A stretch of DNA of 18,782 nt, from contig NW_019091742.1 in NCBI RefSeq assembly GCF_001949145.1, positions 1-18,782 on the forward strand, read 5' to 3'. Source of the DNA: Acanthaster planci (Eukaryota > Echinodermata > Asteroidea > Valvatida > Acanthasteridae). The position numbers were made by a program, and so were the translations under genes. The notes beneath the pieces are model-generated. The model saw nothing but the letters and a program-made list of their open reading frames with translations, was not told where the DNA came from and made no database searches. Shown one piece after another: positions 9,228 through 18,001 of this stretch (position 1 is the stretch's first letter; each line of letters starts with the position of its first letter).

Positions 9228-10710
9228 GAAAGTTTGTAAACAAACCAACGCTAATCTATGGAAGACTGCGAATGACTGCCAATTTTTTTTACTTTTTTTT
9301 GCCTGTAAATTCAACAATTTTGGCTCACTCTATATCCAAAGGTTGAGGTAAAAATAAGTGCGTGTATATGATGCTCGTATCTCTTTGATCTGCGAGAGAA
9401 GTGCCGATTTGAGCACAAATTTCACACAACTGATGAAGCTGAAGCGTCGTCATCGCCATGCATATGCTTTGGCATGATTCGTTTGCCGATGGCACGAATG
9501 GTCATCGCCGACCGACCGAGAACTTCACGTTAAACGGGAATCCATCTAACACAGCTAGCCGACCAGACTTTCCAACAGTTTCTCTTCGGACAACTACAAC
9601 TTTCAAATACAGGGTTAGTGAACTAGGCTTGGATTTACCATTTTCTCAGAGAAATTGACAACGTTAAGACACATGACAGAGCACTTCGAAAATCACCTGA
9701 CAAATTATGGTGTTAGGCCCTAATAAAACAGTAATACTATGAAAATTCAAGCAAAAACATGGCACAGCGATGTGAAAGATAATGTGTGTTCACTTTAGGA
9801 TGCTGTTCCTATATTAAAGAAAACAAATTTGACTTACAGAACAACTCACTTAAAATTAAATTTGATGATTGTGATTTCCTTTTTAAAATTATATTTGTAA
9901 AAAGGGTTAGCATGGTCAGGGTTTTCATTTCCAACTAGGCCTAGCCCCACACATACATGTACAGTGACGGTAACAGGTCACTTCACCCATTTTCCACTTC
10001 GCCCACAACCACTTCACCCATTTGCCACTTTGCCCATTTACCACTTCGCCCATTTGCCACTTCGCCCACAAGATGTTGGATGGATGAGTTCAGCAGTGTC
10101 CGCAATGGTGGTACGTGATTAATATTGGCATTTTCTTTGGACTTCAGGGTCAAAATTAATTTTTTGTCTGCATTTTTGAAAGAATCATAGAGGAAGGAAA
10201 AGACTTATGTCCTTGATTTACAGAAATTTGACGCTTAAGCCTGACAAAGACGCAATTTCTTTACTGTGAGAGAATTGTATTTTTTGTCTGTGAAATTTGT
10301 CCGAGTAAGAGATTTCGGGATAAAAGAACGATTGCTCAAAGTTCATTAAGTCATTTGTGTTACAGAGGAGAACTTTGGGTCTTAAAGTGAAGAAACCACA
10401 AGATAATAGTCTTCCTACTGACTATCAGAATTAGTCAGTTAGTCAAGAACAGCAAAATATTTAGCAACAAACTACTTACAGAAAGTTGTATTGTGTTGAT
10501 GCTCTAATTGATGGGCTGTAATAGGACATCCAGGTAAGGTTTCATGCCAAGTGCTGTGTGGGACAATTAGAGTAAAATTATAGTAATCTCACTGACTTGA
10601 AACACAATGACTCTGGATAACCTATATTTTTGGGACTCATATTCAAATTAAAAAGCACATTAAACCGACACTCTTCCAGATATTCTAGATGAAATCAACT
10701 GTTTTGTATA
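9228..10710. other. Left non-coding arm of P element
   Basis: This arm lies downstream of the transposase gene. The longest plus-strand open stretch (9458-9658, 66 codons) has no recognised domain. Besides the 16-bp minisatellite at 9979-10072, I see nothing with a known function. Confidence 0.55.
9979..10072. repeat. 16-bp minisatellite inside P element
   Basis: Six head-to-tail units of 16, 15, 16, 16, 16 and 15 bp have consensus CACTTCGCCCATTTGC, with CACAAC or CACAAG ends in units two and six. Confidence 0.88.
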
Positions 10711-10716
10711 TTTATT
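10711..10716 (-). promoter_or_regulatory. Poly(A) signal of transposase gene
   Basis: AATAAA on the minus strand, 155 bases past the stop codon at 10871. An ATTAAA variant lies at 10782-10787. One of the two is the likely 3' end signal. Confidence 0.45.
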
Positions 10717-10870
10717 TTGTGCACGTTCGTTTCTGTAAACGGGTGGTTTGATTTTGAAACAGGTTGTACATTGTAATCTTTTTTAATTTTCACATTCAGG
10801 CAAACAAGAATACTGATTACTTACAGAAAAAGGTCCAAGCCAGTGTCATCTCTTGTGACTAGTGATTTTC

Positions 10871-13366
10871 TCATTGACATCTAGCCCGGAATACTTCTAT
10901 AGAGGTGCTGAGGTGCCGAGGTAAGATTACTGACTTGAGAATAAGATGAGTTTGGTCAGCGTTTTTTCTTATGTCATCATTCTGCATCTTGGTGGCATGA
11001 TGAAGTCTGATTTTGCAGTAGCATTGTGATATGTGGCATATTAGCCTGAAAATGTGGTTGTTATCTGACTTTACATCTAGCATATGTTCATGGAGACTTT
11101 CAAATGTGCTGGCACCCACTTCAGATAGCACGGAACTAGATATGGCATTCTTTATTCCAGTTTGCCTGGGCATTTTTCCTTCAGTGACGATCAGAAGCCT
11201 TTTGATGTAGCGCTCAGTTGCCTCACAAACCTTAACTACACTGTGTGCCGGGAGGATGAGTCCACCTCTGTTTTTTGTTTTGATGAGGGAGTATGAGGGT
11301 GATGGATCCTCACTGATGGTGTCAATAGTTAATGCATCTAAACATTCTCTACATTTCAGTGTCCACTTCACCATCTTGACAACGTAGCCAGCAATGTACC
11401 CAACACAGGATTCAGCAAAAGCAGATAAGGCAGCAACATTGGGAATATCTGCATAGTCATGATCATCAGTCACGGGTGGTTGCAGCTCCAGGTTATACCG
11501 TCTTGCAACTAGCATGTCGTGACTTTCATCAGGAACAGCCTGCTTCACTACATTCTTGAAAGATGCTGCTGCAAGAATCTTTGTGGCATCCTGAGGTGAA
11601 CAGTTCCCCTTGTTTACTTTCACATCATGCCGCATCAGGAGACGTTTGAATGCCGATGTAAATTGTCGTACAGTTGGGTTGTTATTAGAGCCACATGACA
11701 GGCGGATTGCACAGAAGAACAATTCAATGTGGTCCTGACTTAGCTTGTCTGTCAGAAGGTACTTCAGTGGTGAATTTGTTGCCTGAACATACGTTGTGTA
11801 AAGATTTTTCACACTCATGATGCATGCCATAAAGCCAATGAAAGATGTTCTATGACGTGTTGAAGTCTTAACCTTCTTATCACTATTTGTGACTGTAGCA
11901 AGATAGTTGTAGGTAGAATTTAAGAATGGCAGAAACAGCCTTTCACGAGCAAACATGAGTGGTGCCTAGTAATTCCTGGCTAGTGGGTTTCTGGAGTTCA
12001 GGATATCAAAAAGATGATCCAATATCTCGATGAAGTTACATGTTCCCTCACTTCCTTGAAACTCTGGCAATTTCAGGCTCTCACGGCAGTACTTTATGGC
12101 ATCTGCCACACTTGCACTCAAAGTCTGTGCTGCTGTGTCCACCTTCATCACATTTTTTTGCCATCCTATGTGCTTTCGACGGAGTTTGTTTCCCAATCGC
12201 AGCCCCTCCTTGTTCTGCATGTCATACAGTCTCTGAATGTACTTCCATTCAATTAGTCTGTTCTCTCCATCCTTCAGCACTTTCAAGGTCCCTATGCAGT
12301 TCCTTGCCAACTTCAACATGTGGCAAGCATCCAGCATCACCCAAACTTTCTGGCCAGGATTTGCAGGGTGGGTGAATGAGGAGTCCATGTTGTCAGGTCG
12401 AATGCTTGCACCTAGCTCATTCAGCATGGTGATATGTGCTGAAGGTCCATCACAGGTGAGGGAAACCACAGACACTCCAATTTCATGTAATTTCATGAGG
12501 CACTGGGTGACAAGATTTGCTTGCTCTTTGCCTGTCAAACCATTTATCATGAAGTGGGCAACGGGGACCTTCCAGCTTCCATTAATGGCCACCAACATGA
12601 ACACTAAGGCATTAGTTGCTAGTGGAAGACTGTCATCCTCTACTCCATTGCCAGTGTCCACATATCCCATGATTTTTTCTCCACACATTTCAACTGACTT
12701 CATGATTGACATTTCATCAAGCATTAAAGCACAGAGGGTTTCTTTCCCTTCCTCCTTTTCTGCCTGAAATCTTGTCTTCAAAGCCTTGAATACAACTTTG
12801 CTGAATCCAGGAGACCCATCAATTGCACTGTACCACTTTCTTATTGTGGACGAACTTGGTAAGGCAAGTTCAAAGGTATTTCGAACATACTCATATGCTT
12901 TTGCAGAATAAAAGTGCAGGGTCAGAGCAAATGATTTCAGCATGGGGTTGTACTCCTCTCGGGTATGTTTACCAGTGCAATGATACTTCAACTGTCAACT
13001 CATGACAGCTTTTGGTACCCCAGACAATGTAGCATCAAGAATTTGCCCACAGTTTTCAGACACCATCCCTTTGTCCTTCAACTCCGCAACAACTGATGTC
13101 AGTGATTCAACCTTTTTCCTCAGGCGTCGGCTCTGTTGTTGGCTGCATTTTAGTTTTTTATGGCAAGACTCCAAAGCTGACTGCAGATGGTCAATCTTCC
13201 TTTTGAGTGTCATTGGACTGGACGTTAGGGCATACGGATGATCACTTGCTGTGCAAGGTGCGACTGCAGAAGATCTTTGGTTGGTTGTAGCATTACAATT
13301 CTGTGTTGAATTGCGGGCAGCTAGGGGTAATCTTGCTGCTGGTGGTTTTCTTGGGGGTTTGGGTTC
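10871..13366 (-). pseudogene. Transposase coding exon 3 (coiled coil and catalytic region)
   Basis: The exon starts after a good acceptor (TGTTTTCACTCTAG then GAACCC) and runs 2496 bases to TGA at 10871-10873, in a single frame. In order it holds a proline-rich linker, SDHPYAL, the LKRKIDHL coiled coil (from 13213), the transposase N-terminal helical region, the catalytic core with insertion domain, LSQDHIELFF and NNNPT boxes, and a basic C-terminus. The TGA at 12995-12997 stands where CGA would differ by one CpG transition. The TAG at 11966-11968 sits just after SRNPLARNY. In the FF-x-xIR box, a glycine usual in the family is cysteine here (FFCAIR). Confidence 0.92.
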
Positions 13367-13950
13367 CTAGAGTGAAAACAAGAATGAAGGGGGAGTGAAA
13401 TGAGAACTCTCTTGTGGGAAAGAGGAATAAAATAACAAGAATAGTCCTTTTAATTTACATGTATAAATATCCTTGTCCCTGTATAATAGCAATGACCTCA
13501 AATAGGAGTAAATGTTTACATTTTCTTTCTTAATTACCCTTGGTTAAATAAACATTTACACACAACTATGAGAAAAGGTTTTCATTAAAATTCAACCATA
13601 CTTATCTATTTAACATACACAGTTTACAGGTACATTGATGCAATTTTCAATATTGTACTCCTTTATTTAATAATTACTATCATTTGTCCGGCTGTTCAGA
13701 AGTGTAGTTATGTGGTGCTCTTCATTGAACTACCTGCTTTTCAAAGAAACAGGGTGGGAATTGAACCCACATCTCCACATTGTCACACTCCACCTCCACA
13801 AATTTTCTTTCTTGGGCCTAGAGTACTTTAACCTGTAATTTTGCTTGTTTGTTCACTACGTACATGAGATACACGTTCAATGTACATCTAAATGCAACTT
13901 TCTAATTGTGGCTAATTAGTGAAAGTTTCAGACTGAAAAGAAATGCTGAC
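13367..13950 (-). other. Transposase intron 2
   Basis: 584-bp phase-0 intron. Donor AAAAAG/GTCAGC is at 13950-13951 and acceptor CACTCTAG is at 13367-13368. It contains a tRNA-like B box at 13757-13767. Confidence 0.85.
13757..13767 (-). promoter_or_regulatory. tRNA-type B box, possible SINE relic
   Basis: GGTTCAATTCC within GTGGGTTCAATTCCCACC has the T-arm palindrome and fits the RNA polymerase III B-box consensus. No A box or tRNA fold is evident upstream, so at most it is a fragment of a tRNA-derived SINE in the intron. Confidence 0.25.
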
Positions 13951-14149
13951 CTTTTTCAGATGGTTTGGGAAGCCTGGAAAGATGCTTGGCACAGCATTAT
14001 GCCTGAGGCGCACTGTTTGCCCTGACCTGTCAAAGTCAGTCTCCATAAAGTGCACACTGCATACAACAGTAACACCAGGTGTTGACCTGAATGACTGCCT
14101 TCGCAGTGCTACAGTCCATTTGCAGCACAGCTCTTTGTCCTTGGGAAAC
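13951..14149 (-). pseudogene. Transposase coding exon 2 (second part of THAP domain)
   Basis: 199 bases: one base completing an arginine codon, then 66 codons beginning [11 protein letters not shown]. It holds the second half of the THAP finger: CSVHF with ligands C53 and H56, then [11 protein letters not shown]. The acceptor is CTGCATACAG and the donor AAG/GTCAGC. The exon itself is undamaged. Confidence 0.92.
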
Positions 14150-15288
14150 CTGTATGCAGTACAAAAATGTATTTGATTTATATTATTTGAGCCCCAGTTA
14201 TCACGTACATGTACAATGAATTTTTTAAATCCAAAAGGTACATGTAAGCATTACAGTTTGTTTTAGAGGTCATCATTATGTTAAACTTTTTTGTCTATCC
14301 TGAACTACATGTAGTAAATTCGCTTTTGTTCAAAGTCCTGTTCACCCCTCTCCCCATCCCACTCACCTTCTGTGAAAAGTTAATTCAACTTATAATATAT
14401 TTGCTTAATGTTATAGGCCTAAATTGTGCAAGTGTGTTTCAATTTTGCTTAATTAAATTATTGCGTTAGGATTATTTCATTAACTTGTATTGTTTTATCG
14501 CCTAGTTTTTCAAATCACCCTGGCCCTGTTTTTGTAAGAATGACAAATAAAAGAAAATTCTCCATAACATTGCTCATTTACGAATACAACCCCATGTGTT
14601 TTTGAACAAGTAAGTCAGAAAAATATGTGACGGTTTCAGTCATATGAGAGGTACATACATGACATAATGCAACTTGTCATTGCGTTTGTTTGGGACCCCT
14701 CAACCTTAGTTTAGCCTATGTCTGGGATGCAAGAAGGCTTAAATTAGGTCAGGCAAAAAAATTTTTCCCTCCAAAAGTATTCAACCTGAGGCAATATTTT
14801 CTTTGATGCTTAGTTTTCCTGCCCCAATTTTTTTGTAAATTTTTAGGAAAGCCAGGTTGGCCTACATAGGCCTATAGGCCCTAGCGTGACGAGAAAATTA
14901 GATTTTCATCTAGCCTAGATCACTGCTTATGGTCATCAGGTCATGTATTCAACCAGCACTCTAACACTATTTCCAAGAGTAAGCCTAAGATCAACAAATT
15001 GGAACCTAAAAACCATGAAAACCCTGCCCGCTTTCATGCCTTACCACAAAATGAATGCACCACAATTGAAAATCTCAGAATGCGGGACTATGACGTTTGC
15101 TTAAGTAACTTAAAGTAGGCCTAGGCCTACCACGTCTTTTCCTTCCTCCATGGGCCTACTAGGCTCAGGCCCAAGTCCAAATTTTTAAGGAAGGTTTTCA
15201 TTTTCTTCCCATTGAAACAAGACACCCTACTGCACAATTCCCCGTAAAATGGTTGAAACCATAATTTAAACCTAATGTAATAACTCAC
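14150..15288 (-). other. Transposase intron 1
   Basis: 1139-bp phase-2 intron that splits an arginine codon (CG/G) right after the FHR of the THAP domain. The donor CG/GTGAGT is strong. It holds GGCCTA-rich palindromic words around 14860-14890 and 15115-15130, and no gene. Confidence 0.85.
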
Positions 15289-15356
15289 CGATGAAATGTA
15301 ACAGGCAGTCCTTTCCCCGAGGAGTTGGTGCATCCAAATGCTGCACACTGTGGCAT
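15289..15356 (-). pseudogene. Transposase coding exon 1 (start of THAP domain)
   Basis: ATG at 15354-15356 begins MPQCAAFGCTNSSGKGLPVT and then FHR, a textbook THAP start with zinc ligands C4 and C9 and the methionine-proline opening. It is 22 codons plus two bases, followed by donor GTGAGT. Spacing is C-x4-C-x43-C-x2-H once joined to exon 2. It is too short to be found by open-reading-frame length. Confidence 0.92.
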
Positions 15357-15575
15357 GGTTTTCCTCCTTTTCCCTTTTTTCGTGAATGAAACAACGTCGA
15401 AACAACCCAGGCCGGGTATTTCTTAATATTTTGGATATTATATATTCCTTGGCTTGTAACAATTTGACCAACAGCGGATGAGTGACGAGCACATAGCCTA
15501 CCGGTACGTAGATGTACGTATACACTTGCGCAGCGATTATGCAATGTTTTGGGCCTTTAAATTTCGCGCTTGTTT

Positions 15576-15597
15576 GGCCCGGTAAGATGGCCGCCGC
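15576..15597 (-). repeat. Right subterminal inverted repeat with YY1-like core
   Basis: Reads GCGGCGGCCATCTTACCG inward, and is the inverted partner of 9206-9227. On the plus strand, AAGATGGCCGCC (15584-15595) resembles a YY1 site. It lies between the putative TATA box and the start codon, so it may be in the promoter or 5' leader of the gene. Confidence 0.75.
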
Positions 15598-15641
15598 TCC
15601 ACCTCCGGTAGCTTCAACGCTTGACGCGTGCTGATTGGCTG

Positions 15642-15678
15642 CATTGCGAGTCCAGATTTTTTTTATATGACGTCCGTG
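15642..15678 (-). repeat. Right terminal inverted repeat
   Basis: 37 bp, CACGGACGTCATATAAA reading inward on the minus strand. It matches 9139-9174 except for one extra A. Confidence 0.95.
15661..15674 (-). promoter_or_regulatory. CRE-like site plus TATA box within the TIR
   Basis: GACGTCAT overlaps TATAAAA on the minus strand, about 305 bases before the transposase ATG. The GACGTCA is seven of the eight bases of a CREB/ATF site. If used, transcription would start near 15635. The same pair exists in the left TIR, facing inward. Confidence 0.4.
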
Positions 15679-15686
15679 CTGTGAAC
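15679..15686. repeat. Right target-site duplication of P element
   Basis: CTGTGAAC, identical to 9131-9138 and directly next to the right terminal repeat. Confidence 0.93.
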
Positions 15687-16690
15687 ACTGAAGATTGGTG
15701 GTCTTGTCCTTCACATGTCTTCAAATAAAACACACGTACATTCATGGATTTATGATGCGTATGCGATGCTTATGGGAGAGTGGACAGACCATCCCACTCG
15801 TCATGTTGGAAAACTAACGAAATTAATAACTGCGCTTAAAATTTGCGTTAACAAAAATTTAAACTATGAAAGCCCTGAGCTCAAATTTGAATGCCGTTTT
15901 GGTTGTATCAAGAAGAGATGAAAATATTATATGAATTTAATTAAAAGTGCCTTGTATGAATTTAAGTAAAAGTGCCTATCTGTCGCTCATTCTTTGACAG
16001 AATCTGTCAATAGGCCCAGGGTAAAATACCATTTTCACATGAAACATCACAAGGGGGTGGAGGGTTTTTCTAATTCAATTCATCCCTCGTAATTTTCTGC
16101 TCCTCCACGGGAAACCCCCAATACCTGTATCTAAATTTGACGCAAATGCAAAATATGACCTAGTTGCATGTTCCAGTGACAACATAAACAAAACTCTGAA
16201 ACATAATGTCTCCCAATTTACGATACACAAATCGCACTTACATCGTCATATGTCGATATTCATTTAATTTAGACTTCATCTTATGAACAGCAACACCAAC
16301 CGCCGGTTATACTAGCTTAGCAAAAAATCCTCTTAACAATAAATTCGTCTTTGGAAAAGCCTTGCAGAAAGGATTGATTGACAGCTCATTAGTCATGGAA
16401 CTGGTTTCTTAACTCCGGCCGAAGTCTCTGAGGATACCGCGGGTTTGGCACAATACAGCACTGGTGATCGTAGCCAATACGAATGCCTTTTATAGTCTAG
16501 TTCGTGGGTCATAGGTCAAATTTGTGGCCTCGATATTCCCAAATTTATTGACACTTATCAGCAATCCTGTAACACCTGTTGTTGACATTTTTCTGAGGGA
16601 TTCTCTTTTGCGTAGCCGCCAGGCTGAGGGACATTTTTCGGATTTTTCTCTGTGTTTTATTTTTTCTCAAGCTTCATGCTGTGCCGCCTC
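15687..16690. other. No recognisable gene
   Basis: An AATAAA lies at about 15724, and an open stretch of 68 codons (15715-15921, plus) matches no family I know. A 25-bp duplication is at 15930-15979. Nothing else stands out. Confidence 0.5.
15930..15979. repeat. 25-bp tandem duplication
   Basis: TATGAATTTAATTAAAAGTG followed by CCTTG, then TATGAATTTAAGTAAAAGTG followed by CCTAT: two units with few differences. Confidence 0.8.
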
Positions 16691-16695
16691 TCATT

Positions 16696-16974
16696 AAATC
16701 GCACTTAACACGATAAGCATCGACCTGTACAACTTCGTACAATGTTTGTGGACCGTAAATTCTCGTTTTTAACTGCGCAATAACACACTATCACTTGTAG
16801 AGCCAAACGCGTCAATCGCACAAAGCATAGGATACTCATTGTGTCACACCATGCGTAGTGCACTTTGTGCCGAAACGCGTTAAACGCGATAAGCATACAA
16901 CTCCCCAGCATTTTCAAAATTCAACCATGTTTTGTTTATCGCGATAAAAAGGCCTCATCGCGTCAATCGCAAAA
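16696..16974 (+). repeat. Dispersed CGCG-containing 24-bp repeats
   Basis: Related copies lie at 16696-16720, 16805-16828 and 16873-16896, built on AAACGCGTTAAACGCGATAA with AAGCAT at the end. Partial copies are TATCGCGATAAAA (16937-16949) and CGCGTCAATCGC (from 16959, also in the second copy). Spacing is irregular and I cannot assign a function. Confidence 0.55.
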
Positions 16975-17154
16975 TTCCACTTCCTTTCGATGTTGACGTT
17001 TTTAGGCCTTGGTCCTACAGAAAAAGCTGGCTTTTAAATGTTCATGGTATTACATGTCAGCCTCATAAAATTAATCATCAATCAGAGGTTACAATACGCT
17101 ACTCAAGAACAACTCGAAAAACTCCATGGCATGGGATATATGTTTAGGATGAAA

Positions 17155-17253
17155 ATATATTATCACTGGCACCACGAAGTAGCACCCTGTATTCAAACTA
17201 AAAAAAAGGTCCTGAACGGAGCGTGCTACTTCATGGTGCCAGTGACGATATAT
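17155..17253. repeat. 99-bp foldback (31-bp arms, 37-base loop)
   Basis: Left arm 17155-17185 (ATATATTATCACTGGCACCA, then CGAAGTAGCAC) is the inverse of 17223-17253 with three mismatches. The loop contains an A-run. This could be a small MITE-like palindrome or a hairpin RNA gene. No target duplication is evident. Confidence 0.85.
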
Positions 17254-17487
17254 GAAAAGAAATAATGCAGGCATTTTTTTCTCTTTATTTTCCTTTTTTG
17301 GTGTGTTTTTGTCTTATTTTTTTGCCACAGTTACAGAACAACATTTGTTTGTAAAAAAACGATTCTTTAATTCAACCTGGGCAAGACTAACGAGTTTGAG
17401 TAGGCTTACTCTTGACAAGCTGTGGGTGGTTTTTATGGATTCTAAGACTAAGTTGTTCCTCAAGCTATAATCAGAATTTTGGGTATT

Positions 17488-17585
17488 CTCGTACCCAATG
17501 TCAACTTGTACCCGAGTTAACTCGTAGCCAGGTAAACTTGTACCCAAATCAAGTCGTACCTCATATAAATTTGTGCTCGATTCGA
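17488..17585. repeat. 16/17-bp minisatellite
   Basis: Six units of 17, 16, 16, 16, 17 and 16 bp share a diverged consensus close to CTTGTACCCAAATCAA. Confidence 0.75.
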
Positions 17586-17674
17586 ACATTATTTTTTTTC
17601 TTTCATTTTCAGATGCTGGATGTTTCTGCGACATTTACTTCCAACTTTGGAATAGTCCTCAATCTTTCTGATTC

Positions 17675-17930
17675 TTTATGGGCAATAAACAAATTTAACG
17701 TATCTTTTTAATAAATCAGTTTCTTGTGGGTAATTAAAAAATTGTATGTCTTTGGTTGGCAGTATAAAATGTATTTTTTTAAATCAAACAGACAAGCCGT
17801 TGTATCTCTTTTTCTAAGATTCAATCTTTCAATTTTTGTGGGCAATAAAAGAATTAATTAAATTTAATCAGTTTTTGTGGGCAAATAAAAATAAATAAGA
17901 ACATGTTGGTTGTTTTGGTGGGCAAATTTT
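17675..17930 (+). repeat. Array of TTTTTGTGGGCAATAAA-like motifs
   Basis: Five copies begin at about 17675, 17722, 17833, 17872 and 17912, in an AT-rich setting. The first and third are also preceded by TCAATCTTTC. Several contain AATAAA by nature of the unit. Confidence 0.6.
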
Positions 17931-17985
17931 TTTTAATAACCAGTAAACAGACATATGCCATCAAACTTCTTTTTGAAGATGTGTT

Positions 17986-18001
17986 GGCTCTGAAAAGAGC
18001 C
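17986..18001 (-). promoter_or_regulatory. Histone mRNA 3' stem-loop
   Basis: On the minus strand the sequence is GGCTCTTTTCAGAGCC, the canonical six-base-pair stem and UUUC-type loop bound by SLBP at the end of replication-dependent histone mRNAs. It is preceded by an AACAACAACAGCAACAAAAC-like leader, usual before such stems. It is followed by AACACATCTTCAAAAAGAAG, whose purine run could be the U7 snRNA target. No histone reading frame is recognisable in the 300 bases upstream. Confidence 0.75.

Larger units (their letters stand above)
10871..15356 (-). pseudogene. P-element / THAP9-like transposase, two nonsense codons
   Basis: It encodes a cut-and-paste DNA transposase. Three coding exons (15289-15356, 13951-14149, 10871-13366) join with matching phases into 920 codons, close to the roughly 900 residues of human THAP9. 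The THAP finger covers residues 1-89, with zinc ligands C4, C9, C53 and H56, W34 and the AVPSIF box at 75-80. A coiled coil follows at about 141-200. Next comes FALTLHFYSAKAYEYVR near 235-251. The RNase H-like core has candidate catalytic residues D306 (MLDEMS), D395 (TCDGPSA) and E637 (LSQDHIE). LDACHMLKLARN near 434-445 and NKLRRKH near 482 mark the GTP-binding-type insertion. Codons 213 (TGA, 12995-12997) and 556 (TAG, 11966-11968) are stops; no frameshift is seen. It is a recently disabled transposase. Confidence 0.93.
9139..15678 (-). mobile_element. Complete P-type (THAP9-like) DNA transposon, 6.5 kb
   Basis: Both ends begin CACGGACGTCATATAAAAAA, reading inward, and are flanked by identical 8-bp copies of CTGTGAAC. 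Terminal inverted repeats span 36 and 37 bp and differ only by one A in an A-run. A second inverted pair lies 67-81 bp further inward. One gene on the minus strand takes up 10871-15356 and encodes a P-element transposase of THAP9 type. It has three coding exons and two nonsense codons. The long left arm (9228-10710) is non-coding. The exact duplication and near-identical ends suggest a fairly recent insertion. With the gene broken, mobility would depend on transposase supplied by another copy. Confidence 0.95.

Noticed and set aside
12014-12767. Long plus-strand open frames opposite the transposase (for example 12237-12767, 176 codons).
   Set aside because: These are antisense to the well-supported transposase exon and show no domains.
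15127-15714. 195-codon minus-strand open frame across the right TIR.
   Set aside because: It crosses the transposon boundary and the supported splice donor at 15288, in a frame different from the THAP exon, with no recognisable domain.
17986-18001. Reading the GGCTCTGAAAAGAGCC inverted repeat as a bacterial-type terminator or plain palindrome.
   Set aside because: The exact histone stem-loop sequence on the minus strand with suitable flanks is the more specific explanation in an animal genome.
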